This document shows positions 38,217 to 49,068 of a DNA stretch of 64,000 nucleotides, piece after piece; positions within the stretch are counted from its first letter, which is position 1, and each line of letters starts with the position of its first letter. The notes beneath the pieces were generated by a model. That model worked only from the letters and a program-made list of their open reading frames with translations. It had not been told where the DNA came from and did not search any database. Where the stretch lies: contig FN649728.1 in NCBI GenBank assembly GCA_000310025.1, positions 5,063,622 to 5,127,621 on the forward strand. The letters run 5' to 3'. The position numbers and the translations under genes were made by a program. This DNA is from Ectocarpus siliculosus. Lineage: Eukaryota; Sar; Phaeophyceae; Ectocarpales; Ectocarpaceae.

Positions 38217-41200
38217 TCCACCTGGCAACACACCAAGGCCCCAACTCACGGCCACACCCGCCGCCTCACCCGGAAGAGAGGGTTGGGGAGCAACCGGACC
38301 AGCGACATTAGCAGTGGCGCTACTGGTCTTGAAAGCTTCGATGACGATGACGACAGCCGTCACGTGCAGCACAGCCGTCATTTCCGCCAGTCCAGACGGA
38401 ATCCATTGATAAATTTATTCCTGCTGGCCGCGCTAGCGCTCGGGTGTGGCTGCTGGTTGCGCTGGTTCTTCGAAACCACCCCACCGAAGCGATTAAAACA
38501 CAACAGTGCCTCAGCAGCAGCATCGTCTAAGCCGATCGTCGCGGATACAGCAAGTAGAATCCGTAGTACATTTCGTTCGTCGGACTTAGTACCCAGGGCT
38601 GAAGCCAAGACGACTGCAGGTCAAGGTTTGGTGTGGGCTGTTCATGTGGGGCAACCGCGCGACAGCGGTCATGGTCGTGAACAAGAAAACGCTGCATCTT
38701 CCTCCGGAAATGCCAACATTGCGCGGCAACCCGCTGCCTCCTCTTCCAATGGAAAACCCAATGACCGCGAGGCCGGTCGCGCACTGTTTGAGAGTGCGCA
38801 GTGGAAGGGTAGCACGGGGGTCGTCGGCACAGGGCGGGGTGATCTCTCGGGGTCAACAGATCTTTTACGGAAAGTTGTTGGTTCGACCAATGACCGCGGG
38901 GGCAAAGAACTTGGATCGTCAGAAAATACAGAGGAGGATCGAGCGCGCATGATTGGCACGACGGGAGACCGTGATAGCGTTGGTTGGGCCCACCAGGAGG
39001 AGCGGGAAGGGACGGGGAGGGGGAGGGGGATCAGACATTCCGACGTCCCAGATTGGGAGAGGCCATCAAAGGTCCAAGTCGAAGACATCCTTCTGGGGCA
39101 GGTGTGCTTAGATGTGGTGTTGGCCGTGTTTACGATCCACTCATCACAAGCAGTAGTTCCTGCAATCAGGTCTATTCTGCGGTGCTCGTCGACGTTTGAT
39201 ATCATTCCGGTTTCCTCAGCTGCTAGACCGTCGTTCCGCGGATGAAACACTCGTTGTTTCGTCAACCTCTACACCCCTTACAAATGTCACTTTTCCGTTT
39301 CTGAAAATCCTCGTCATGGCAAGGAAAAACGTGCACCAACACCTGTCTGCGCAAAGCAATGTATACTACCGCCCGAACGAGAACGTCGTCGTGTCCATTG
39401 CCGTAGTTGTCTCCACATTGCAAGGCACTCTAGCGTTTCTATATATAGGGGTATATTTTAATGGTGTGGGATTTCTGGCGCGTTCTCTCTCCTGGGTCGT
39501 GTTGAATCTCGCCGACACAGTGGGTCAAAATCTGCGTAGGATATGGCGGAAAGAGCGAAGCTTGGACTGGGTGAAGCAAACATCCTCGGAATCTCATAGA
39601 AGAAGCCTATCCGCTTGGGATTGCACTTGCATGTTTTCGTCGCCTCGGAGTTGGTTAATGTTGAGATCCATTCCGTCTTAGACGCACGAACGTATGATAC
39701 CCTTCCTGGATCCGGCAGAACGCGAAAAAGGCTGTTCTGTCACAGGAAAAAACAACTGTTTCGGACGGCAAGCCTGGCGGCTTCTTGCATCCCCAGTTCA
39801 AACGGTTACACCCCAAGTTTCCAATGGCGTGTATATATTTGTCAATGCCGCCTTACAAGTATTTACTTGGTTGTCACTTCTGCCGTTCCCCCAATGGTTT
39901 AGTTCGGTGATTGGCGAACGTTGGGCGACGCGGTGGTGCGGACCTCGCTAACAAGCAATTCTACCGACATAGGCGCAACTTCTGCAGCTGCAGCAGCAGA
40001 AGCAGCAGCACAGCACCAACTACAACCAGCATCGTCGACGCCAGGAGACCCAGCACCTCCCGCCTCACCGATGAGACGAGTCGAGCGAGAACAGGATCTT
40101 CTGCCGGCGAAGCACCCGCCGAGGTCCTCGAAAAGAGAGAAAGCACAGGAGGAGCAAGCGCAACGGAGGCGCGGAGAGCAACGCCGGCAGAAACAACAGG
40201 CTAGCGGACACCCGAGGGGTGGCGGTGGAAGATACCCAGCCAAGAAGTGTCCCGCGATGAAGCAAGGGACGGAGCCGGTTCCCGAGGAGGACGTGCAGAG
40301 GTGCTACGACGAGATGCGGAAGGAATTCGTCTTCGGAGAGCCGTTGAGACAGGTAAAGTGCGTTTGTTTTTTGGTAGAATCGGCCACTCCAACTGGCCGA
40401 CCAAACGTGGTGGTGGGGCGAAAGAGTTCGCGCTTGTGCGAATACCTGTTTTTTCCCCATCGAGGCCAGCGAAATATCATGTTTTTTCTCAAGGTCGAAT
40501 AACGACGCGTAGGCCAGGCCAGGAAAGCAGAAAAACCAAGCCGCGCAAGCGGTCGTCAGAAGAATCAGACCCACTCTTCACCTTTGACGCCGGGTGAGTG
40601 TTGTGCGTTGCTGTAAGGAGGGCCGTCTGAAGAAGAGTGCCGCGTTGGTCGATTTGTGTCCTCGAGAGGAGTTACGGCCATCTAGGATCTCTTTAACTCG
40701 GTTGCACGCGGGAGCGGCATTCTGCGACGCCGTTGTGGCAGAAACCTTCGTCCTTGTACACAGAGCCGATCGAGCTCATGCGCTGTTTCTTTGCCCGATT
40801 TCACAGATAGAAGTGGTGACGATGGGCGAGAAAAAGCGGGTCAAGGACTCCCCGCGAGGCGTGGTCACCTACATGAGCACTTCTCGGACAGACGATATTA
40901 CGGCGCTAACCCAGTCTCTCCAGACCCTTTCCAAGAGCTTTCTAGCGCAGCACCCATACCCGGTGAGACCTGTTATCGCGTTTTCTGAAATTTCTCGGTG
41001 GTTCGACGCTCTTATTGGTGCCGGCGGTGACGATAGTGGTAATTCTATGTAGTTGTGGTGGCAGGTAGGTGTAGCAGTTGTCCTAGCGTGATTTAGTGTG
41101 TGTGTTCGTTCACTGTTTGTTCTAATATGTTCTGTCATTTATTTCCTTTGTGCTGGTGCGCAGGTGGCCATCATCCACGAGGACTTCACGACGGACCTGA

Positions 41201-44200
41201 TGAAAAAGATTCGGGTGAGCGTCACCTCTGCAGCAAGCACAATGCAGTTACAGCAGTAGTGCCCGCACTCCAGAACGTGGCCGTTATAAAAATGAATCCT
41301 CGAAAACTCAACATCAAAGAACGTGAGCACCACTTTTGTGAGCTCGGTTGCGAATCCCGACACTGAAAGCTATACAACGGCCATTCGTAGCATAAATGCT
41401 AGGGACTCAGAGTCCAGCCTCGGGGAAAACTTGAGGTTCTTGAGCGCGGGCGCTAGCTGCAGACTGTAGACAGCTCGATGCGTTTTGGATTCTCCGCAAT
41501 GTTTCACGGAGAAGAGACGGAAGAAAGAAAGGCGGCAAACCACACGATTTATCCTGTACCGTTATCGGAACGAGGGGCTCGCAACACTAACTAGTGCTGG
41601 TTGACCCGCAACCTCAACTGCCATCACCACCCTCTGCGGGTACAGCAGTACCCCACCAGTAACAGCTTCTTCTGACCGATTCTTGATCAGTTTCAGTCGA
41701 TGCCTGCACAGCAGAGAATATCGTTTCCTGTCTGTCCGAAAAAAATGTGTCAAATCAGGGCATGGTGCCGGTGCCGATCCACTTCGTCAAGGTGGCCTTC
41801 AAGCTGCCCGATTGGATGGAGCCGTTGAGCTGGGTATATCCGTTGGTGAGGTGCAAAGTTGTAAAGCAGTCGAGGGACACCCTGTTGTGCCGATGCCAAC
41901 GTTTAGTAGAGGTGATGGAGATTATTCCCGAAGGGGTTGAGAGATTATGTCGTCTTGTGTGACAGCCAGGAAATCACCGGGGGAATTTTAAGAACGGGAA
42001 CAAGAGTAATAGACATAGCTGCTCAAGTACTGTCTAGTCGAACGCAACAAGGACGGTTCCACTTCCCTAGCTAATTAGGTAGGCTATCCTTAATACGTTT
42101 GCACGGGTTCCGCTCTCTTCTGGTGCACTTTTCTTGCATTGTTTTTTTCAGGCGGTGAAGCAGTTTACCGGGCACCCCAAATCGGAGCCAGTGGTGGGGT
42201 ACCACAGCGAGATGCGTGGCTTACTCCCTTATGTCAAGAGGGGCGGCTTCGGATACTTCCACATGTGTCGGTAAATATGGTAAAGCGGGTGGAAGGGGTG
42301 CTGGAGTGTGGTATGTAGCAGTTGTTGTAAAACTACCTGAATTTTGTTAGCCTTTCGGGTAGCTAGCTGCTGCATCATCGGGGTGGCTGGTCGTCGTGAC
42401 ACGTGGTGGCGTGGCATTTTTCCTGCTCAAAGCTGGGCCAGCCAAGAAGCTCACTTTCGTTGTTTCGCGTCTCACGCTGCCAATTCCACGAGTTTAGACT
42501 TGAAATTTTGCGGCTACACTTAGAAGACAATCGAGGATGCGCTGGTGCCAGAATTTTTCGAATATGAGGTGATTTGGGTATTGAATGCTCAATTGGCGGT
42601 GTAGTGGGGGATGGTTCCGGTACTGAAATCAGTATAAAAAAAGTTTTACAGATTAAGCCGAAAATTGGTGTGCACTTACGTGGGAGCATTGCGAGAACAA
42701 TGATGGTAGTTACAAGGCTCAGGTCATCTTCCAGCAGAAGTTATGGCCTCGTAAAAGATCCTATACAACACCCAAGATACTGAGCGAAAGTGAGGATATC
42801 GCGATTTCCGAGCCGGTTTTCACTAACTACAACCTGAAATTTTGACATGTGATTGGAAACGGTCTTACAAACGCCCCCGAAGGAGGTGCGGTATTTTTTT
42901 TTTTTTTAAGCCACAAAAACCCCTCTATTGGGTATCTTAGGTATTAAATATAGGGAAAACTCACAAAAAAAAATAAAAACAAACCCGCACCTCCTTCGGG
43001 GGCATTTGTAAGACCGTTTCCAATCACATATCAAATTTTCAGGTTCTAGTTCGTAAAAACCGGCTCGGAAATCGCTTCTAACAATTTTGTTGGCTTCTTG
43101 GCTGGCCCAGCTTGTATCGCCGATTAAAGAAACAAAGAACAACAGCCTTAACCCTCCGTGTCCCCAAACGTGTCAAACATGTCAAGGTTCTTCGCCGGGG
43201 CGGGCTACATGCTGCCGTTCTTCGACGACTTCGACTTCTACTTCCGCTTGGACAGCGACAGCCTGTGTGCTCGACCAATTCCGGATCACTTCTCCGCGCT
43301 CGAGGTGAGCGGATGGGTCGAGCGCTGCGACGACAGGCAGTATCAGTTTCACACTCAAATTGGACCCTTTATTCCAACAGCCATACCAGGCACAGTTCTA
43401 CTGGGCGTTTCGAGTTTGTTGCTGCATGCGACAGGACGAAGCCACACGAGTGATACTTCGTGGGCGCGGTTGGTTTTTTGCCGCCGACCTGGACTCCTGC
43501 CCGGTCGTGCTGCCCCACCCACTTGAAACTGCATGCGGAACACAGGCAGTGTTCATATGTACCCCCAGTTTTTTCGTTGTGGTAGCATTTTAGCGCGATC
43601 TTGCGGACCCATAGTCCACGGAAACAGGCTGCCCGCCCCTTCCACTGCTACAAGCTGTGAAGACGACAACATCAGCAACGACGACAACAACAATAGGAAA
43701 GGTTTGATTGCTCCTGCCAACCGCCAAATGCGCACCACTTCCTCCAATAGCCGCAGCGGCAGCAGCAACAACAACACCATCACCACTACCTTCCGTCCGC
43801 GCAGGATGTTGGTGCGGATTACGCTTTCGGCTCGACTTTCTTGGACTACGGAGGCAAGACCCAAGGCCTTTGGAACTTTGCTGAGGCCTACATGCGCGAT
43901 CAGAACATATCCCCCACCTTCTGGAGCAGCCCCAACAACGAGATTACGAGATTCAGGGTGTGTAAACCCCCGGAGAAAGTCTTGGGATCCAGCTGCTAGC
44001 TGTCAGTCACAGCGTGTCAGTCCCCTCTTGCGCGCGCTTGCCAATATTTTGATGGCTCGATTCGCTTTTCCTGGTGGTCCCCTACCGTTCCCAATAGGAG
44101 TCACGGGTGGCTTGTGGCGTGGCAAAACAGCTTGTACGCTGATTCGAACCATGTGAATTGATGTTGACGTACTCACGGAGACAGTTGATGTTGCTATATA

Positions 44201-46825
44201 CCCATTGGACGAAATGCAAGCAGTTGGTGGTCAAAGGTAGCCCTATAGACTTTGTCTTGGGCTTCATGAGTGTTCTTCGCCAGTCCAGTCCTCCTCTTCA
44301 GCCACGGTTGCTCAGACCCCGCGCTTCGCTCGAGCAGCATCTTTTTGAAAAGCAATGTTTGGAGAAGCTGACAAGTTCTTGTTCCACTGTCCACACATCG
44401 AGATGTCGAATGTTTGCTCTTCCGATCTAGAAAGTACCGTTTGCAGAATTTTCTGGTATACACGAAGGACCGGCTGCCGTTTCCACAGCGAGCGGCAGTG
44501 CGGCGACCAATGCGACAGAGACGGTTGCTTCTTGAGTGATGCCGACAGGGGTGTGTGCCCGGTATTTGCCTATCTCTCTTTCCACGTGTGCGACGTGTGG
44601 TGCCGTGTTACGTATGCATGGTATGATAACGACGGACAACATGAGCATGCTCAAGGTAATATTAGGTTGGTGTGTTCGTGTGTTGTCTCTCCTGCGCTCT
44701 GTTGTGATGAAAGGCGCTGGCGGCAGCCAAGAGCCGGGCGCCATACCCACGGTGCGAACAGGAAGAAGGCCGAGCGAGAAACAGCGTTGACCGCACCCCG
44801 GAGGGAGCAGCGGTGAGATGTTCTTGTTGTCGTTGCTATATGTCATTGTCGTCGTCGTGGTCATCTTCGCATTGAAGGATCGCTTGGAGGACGTCTTTGT
44901 GTATAATAGTGTTGTAGACAAGGTTTTCCGGACAATACATATCGACTTTTTGTCTTTATTTTGTTGAAAATCACACAGATGAGGTCTCCAGAAATCGAAC
45001 CAAGCTCAATAAGAAAGAGGGATCGCAGTCGAACTGTTGAAACGTCTTGTATCAAGAGCTCGTGGACCATCAAGATTTACGTGGTTGTGATTATTTTGTG
45101 ACGACAATGCATGGTGCGATTGACGGATGTCTTGACATACGGGTTGGCATGCAGGGGTGAGAATCATCTCTCACAAAACATCAGTGCACGAATCGCTTGC
45201 TACGCCTCGTCGCGTTGAAGGGCAAACAAACAGCCCCTGAAATTGAAACAAAATTGCGCGCGACCACCTGACCTGACTGATAAACCTGACGCTACGGAAG
45301 TTGACTAGCCAACGTCTCGGGGGGCCGCAGAGGGCTCTTGCAGTGAATCAAGAACAATGATTCCTACACCACACGACCTTTTCCCAGTTACAAGAGAGGT
45401 GGTTTTACACCCACCGGATGGAGCAGAACTCTCGGCAACTGTCGATCAACGAAGACCCCCCTTCCCCTCCGGATTTGCCATCCTAAACACGACGACGACG
45501 ACGTCGACGACTACCCGCACTTGGCAGATACACCACGTGCCATGTCGAGATCGCCACTTCCAAGCGGTGCCAGCCTTCTACACCAACTTCGAGGTCGCAA
45601 GAATACAGGTAGGTGTGTCAAGAAGTCACCGGCCCCTACAAGCCTCGTGCGGTGCGTCAAAACGAAGATTCGTGGTGATGATGGGGAACTGAAAGAACGG
45701 CGGGCCAAAAGCAGCACAATAGATAAATGTGTTTAGGGTGGATCGTTTTGCACTATGGCTCTCAACTCTATCGTTTTAGAACCTAAAAGTGCAACTTTAC
45801 GTATAGTATGTTGGTCTGACAACGTGACGTCTCCGGTGCCAATCGCATCTAGATGATGGTCGGTGCCGACGTTTCACCATACAGCAGTACTTCACATCAC
45901 CGGGGCGCGTCATGATCGTCTAAACCCTGCAAGCTCCCGATTGACGTTTATGCAGTACTACAGAGTATTTTTGAGTAACGGAACTTTACGGTACTTTCAT
46001 GCATATGCACGCTCAAGATAGGCACATAAAATCTGATTAACCTGTACCAGGTATGCCCTTAAGTGACACATGAACATCATTGGACATCGTCGCGGGATGC
46101 ACCCACAGAAGTTAAAAGTTAATTTGGGCATGTAATGATTCTCCTGTAGATCGATATCACCGGAAATGCCTGGACTCGATGAGACACGATTACACGATGG
46201 ACATGATTGCACACGCCGACACCCCCCCCCGACTTCCTCGGCCCTCTTTTTCCGATCAGATGCTCAGGAGCTCTTGGTATCAGGACTGGTTTAATGCTGT
46301 CGATAAGACCGGTTCCATATTCTACAACAGGTAAATAGTTGATTATATACGTTTCCGTCACCTTGGAAGACGTACAGAAGACGACGAACCATGGTTGAAA
46401 TCAGAGGTGCACTTGTTTGTGTATCATGCTACCACATCCAACCTACTCTACTCGAGCCAGCTCCTAAAAACAGAAACGATAAACAAACGGGGTCGGTAGC
46501 AAAACATTTGCTGGGACAATTTCCGCGCTTGAGTTGTACGATGCGCAATGCCGTGTTCGAGCGAGTTTCGAGATGGCCGCATTCCAAACACGCGTCATGA
46601 ATATGAGTGACATGCCCGGAAAATTGCTTCGGCACGACGCACGATCGAACACCAACAACACCACCAACAATCCCAACACTGAATGTTAATGTTCCGGCGA
46701 CCGTTTCGTGTGGGCGTGGCGTCTCGTCTGACAGGTGGGGAGATGCCCCCATCCGCTTCCTTGGGCTGGCCATGCACCTTCCCGCCGACAAGATTCTGGA
46801 AGTTCAAGGATGTCGCCATGATTGA
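38217..46825 (+). CDS. GT15 (KRE2/MNT1) alpha-1,2-mannosyltransferase, type II membrane protein
   Basis: Proposed exons: 38217-39101, 39903-40352, 40807-40962, 41164-41214, 41759-41845, 42152-42270, 43187-43304, 43805-43957, 45528-45608, 46260-46330, 46735-46825 (about 753 residues, N-terminus open). A basic cytoplasmic head, one membrane anchor (about residues 64-85, LINLFLLAALALGCGCWL), a long Ser/Gly/Arg stem and a lumenal catalytic domain fit a Golgi enzyme that moves mannose from GDP-mannose onto glycans. GT15 landmarks in order: GVVTYMSTSRTDDITALTQS; VAIIHEDFTTDLMKKI; GYFHMCRFF; DFDFYFRLDSDSL; FYTNFEVARIQ; YQDWFNAVDKTGSIFYNRWGDAP; then a stop after QGCRHD. Where yeast members have WRxEPD, this protein reads FRLDSD. 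No ATG precedes the anchor in frame, so a 5' exon is missing. Intron 42271-43186 carries a fold-back element. Core family call is firm. Confidence 0.88.
42801..43075. mobile_element. MITE-like fold-back element
   Basis: Two inverted arms of about 92 bp (42801-42892 and 42985-43075) pair with few mismatches, separated by about 92 bp of AT-rich DNA with an A/T homopolymer at each end. The arms begin GCGATTTCCGAGCCGGTTTT and end near CGAAGGAGGTGCGG. There is no coding capacity. The element lies in a GT15 intron. I could not identify a clear target duplication, so the exact ends and superfamily are open. The arms' good match suggests a fairly recent insertion. Confidence 0.8.
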
Positions 46826-47096
46826 ACAGAGAGCGGGGAAGGACGGGAGCTCCAGGGTCAAGGCGATTCATAGGGCGGGAATTTTACTGTCGTATGTTGA
46901 CTGGTGGTGGGCTGACTCTATTAGATTTTGAGTCGTTCGTGAAGTTGGCTAGACAAGCACGGCTGCACGCGCAGACAGAAGTAAGTGCCGTTTCGTGTCT
47001 CCCTCCGATTTAGCCGATTTAGCCTGCTTGTGCAAAGCAGGGGTAGACTATACCTAGTTTGTGTTTAATCCTTCCCGCCGCCCCCCCCCCCCCCGC
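46826..47096. other. 3' flank of GT15
   Basis: Nothing recognised apart from the end of the GT15 transcript. It ends in a C-rich tract (about 47081-47102) immediately before the LINE fragment. Confidence 0.4.
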
Positions 47097-47106
47097 CCCC
47101 CCCACA

Positions 47107-47390
47107 TACAAGGTACAGGTACAAAGAGATGTTTGAGGCATGGCATAGCCAGGAGAAAACGCCATTTAGACTGGGGCATAGGAAGTGGGCTGAAAAGGCG
47201 GCAAGTGATGTCGATAGGATATATATATAGTACAAGGGAGAAACATTTTTTAGCCACGTTTGGTACAGTAGGAAGGGACGATTGGCCATCATCGGTGATC
47301 CGTCCTGTGGGAACAACGCTCCGTCCTCTCGAGGACGCGTAGTCAATGGTCTAAGCGCTATGGCGTGCAAAACATAAGAAGAGCACGCCC
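47107..47390 (+). mobile_element. 5'-truncated LINE fragment (3' end only)
   Basis: About 275 bp aligning, with many substitutions, to the last part of the LINE at 61445-61710. Shared blocks include GAGATGTTTGAGGCATGG, GTAGGAAGGGACGATTGGCC, CCGTCCTCTCGAGGACGCGT, and the terminal GCAAAACATAAG. Orientation is the same. It lacks everything 5' of the C-terminal coding region, which is typical of incomplete reverse transcription. The tail continues into a C-rich segment (CACGCCCCCCTCCCC), not poly-A. Confidence 0.88.
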
Positions 47391-49068
47391 CCCTCCCCAT
47401 GCACCCATTCACACAAAGTTAACGGCCCAGGCCGCCAATAAAAATCTTGAGTTTGAAACGGGATCGATTTTGGGACCTCGTCGCGCCCCCCTCAACTTAC
47501 CCTACGGAAACAGCTGGTGAAGCCTACTTGCTATGTTGAAAGCCTTTCTCTTACTTGCACCACCCGTCCTGCCGCGAGAGCTTGAGGACTACTGTACGTG
47601 CCAACAACACTAGTAATTTGCTTTGAGGTGGGCGTATTGACCACATTTTCGCCCTGGGGTCGCAGTTGGTACGCCGCCAACATAATGTTACTTGTTCATC
47701 AATGAAAGAAAGAAAGCAAATGCCAGCCCGTTGCTGTAGGGTCCAAAATGTTTACGAACCAACCCACTGTGCGTCCTTGGGGAATGATCTTGGGGGAGCT
47801 CCGGAGACATCGTTTAGCGCCAGCGAGGAATAACGATCACACCAACAATCCCGTGTACTGTTCGGCGTGTGCGCGTTCGTGTGCGGCTAGTGATACGTAT
47901 CTACACGAACATCTCGCTTCTGTTTCGTTGACGCATGAGGGAAAAAACCGCCAATAACCACCGAGGTTTCATTCAGTGCCATCCAACATTTATTTGCCTT
48001 ACGTGGATGACATACATTTGCCTGCGTGGCATATTCGCTGCGCTGGAGTGTGTCATTTTCTCAGGGGGATCAGAGGAAGGCCTGCCGCCTTGTTGCATGT
48101 TTACGGTAAAAGTAAATGCGTGCTGTATTCTTCTAGGCCTCGTCGCACATACGTGTGCTTGTTGAGACGAAATTGCAAGAAAACTCGAAGGATTCGGATC
48201 AATTGGGTGTGACGTCTTTACTGTCGTCGCTTTTTGCTCTTGCCTCCGAAGAACGTTTGCGTCTTGACATATGTTCACAAATGTTGGGGCCCATTTAACT
48301 CCTTTTGGTACGAGAATGGGCCTCATCACAAACCACATCATCCCAGGGACGCCCAACCGATCATGCGACGCTAATTTGTAAGGAATCTTTTCCGAGAGTT
48401 CTCTAAGCCGCGACCAAAACGCGACCGCTAGGAAGGCCGGTCGCCTGTTTACCCATCATCCGTGCTGGAAGCAGATCAATCAATCTACTTTCCCGCCACA
48501 TGTTGCAAATGCAAGAAATACAACCGTCCAAAGCTTCTCCATCCACCCAAAACGTGGTTTTGTGACGGTACAATAGCAGCTCACCTTACAGGGCAACTAT
48601 CAAAACCGAAATTGTGCTTCAGCCGGGGGTGTTGGAATTGTCTCTCCGTTCTATCCTGCTTGATACTGTTGCTTAAGCTTCCGTGCCAACCAAAAGGTAG
48701 CATCAACAGAGTGGCGCACCTTTCCCTATGTTCCTTCACTACATAAGATCAATTCCCCAAGTCCCAAGTATCCCCTATCTATATATACGAAGTTATTACA
48801 TTGGTAATAGCTGCTTACCATGTATGTCCGGTGAGAGGGTACCACGAGCCCGAATACACGAACGACAGGTCAACTTTTATTTTTCAGTCAACGAAGTCTG
48901 TCTTGAAACTACAACACAACAAAATATGTTGATTTGTGTAATCTTCACAGTATGTATGCACATGAAACAAACAGGTACAGCAGTGTACACAGCAGTAAAA
49001 CAAGGGTCAGTTCGACAAACGGCACACTTCGGCATGAGGTACGGCAAGAGTTGATTTGACTGCCCTGT
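47391..49068. other. 1.7 kb intergenic stretch, nothing recognised
   Basis: It lies between the LINE fragment and the 3' end of the WW-repeat gene. Only short frames without resemblance to known proteins. The 3' untranslated region of the WW gene is expected at its right end. Confidence 0.45.

Noticed and set aside
40500-40600. Possible extra GT15 exon (RKTKPRKRSSEESD)
   Set aside because: It has a donor (GTGAGT), but joining it to the next exon creates a stop; the direct join 40352 to 40807 keeps phase.
43533-44156. 207-codon plus-strand frame rich in Ser, Asn and Thr
   Set aside because: It overlaps the GT15 exon 43805-43957 in another frame, and the GT15 frame has family support and matching phases.
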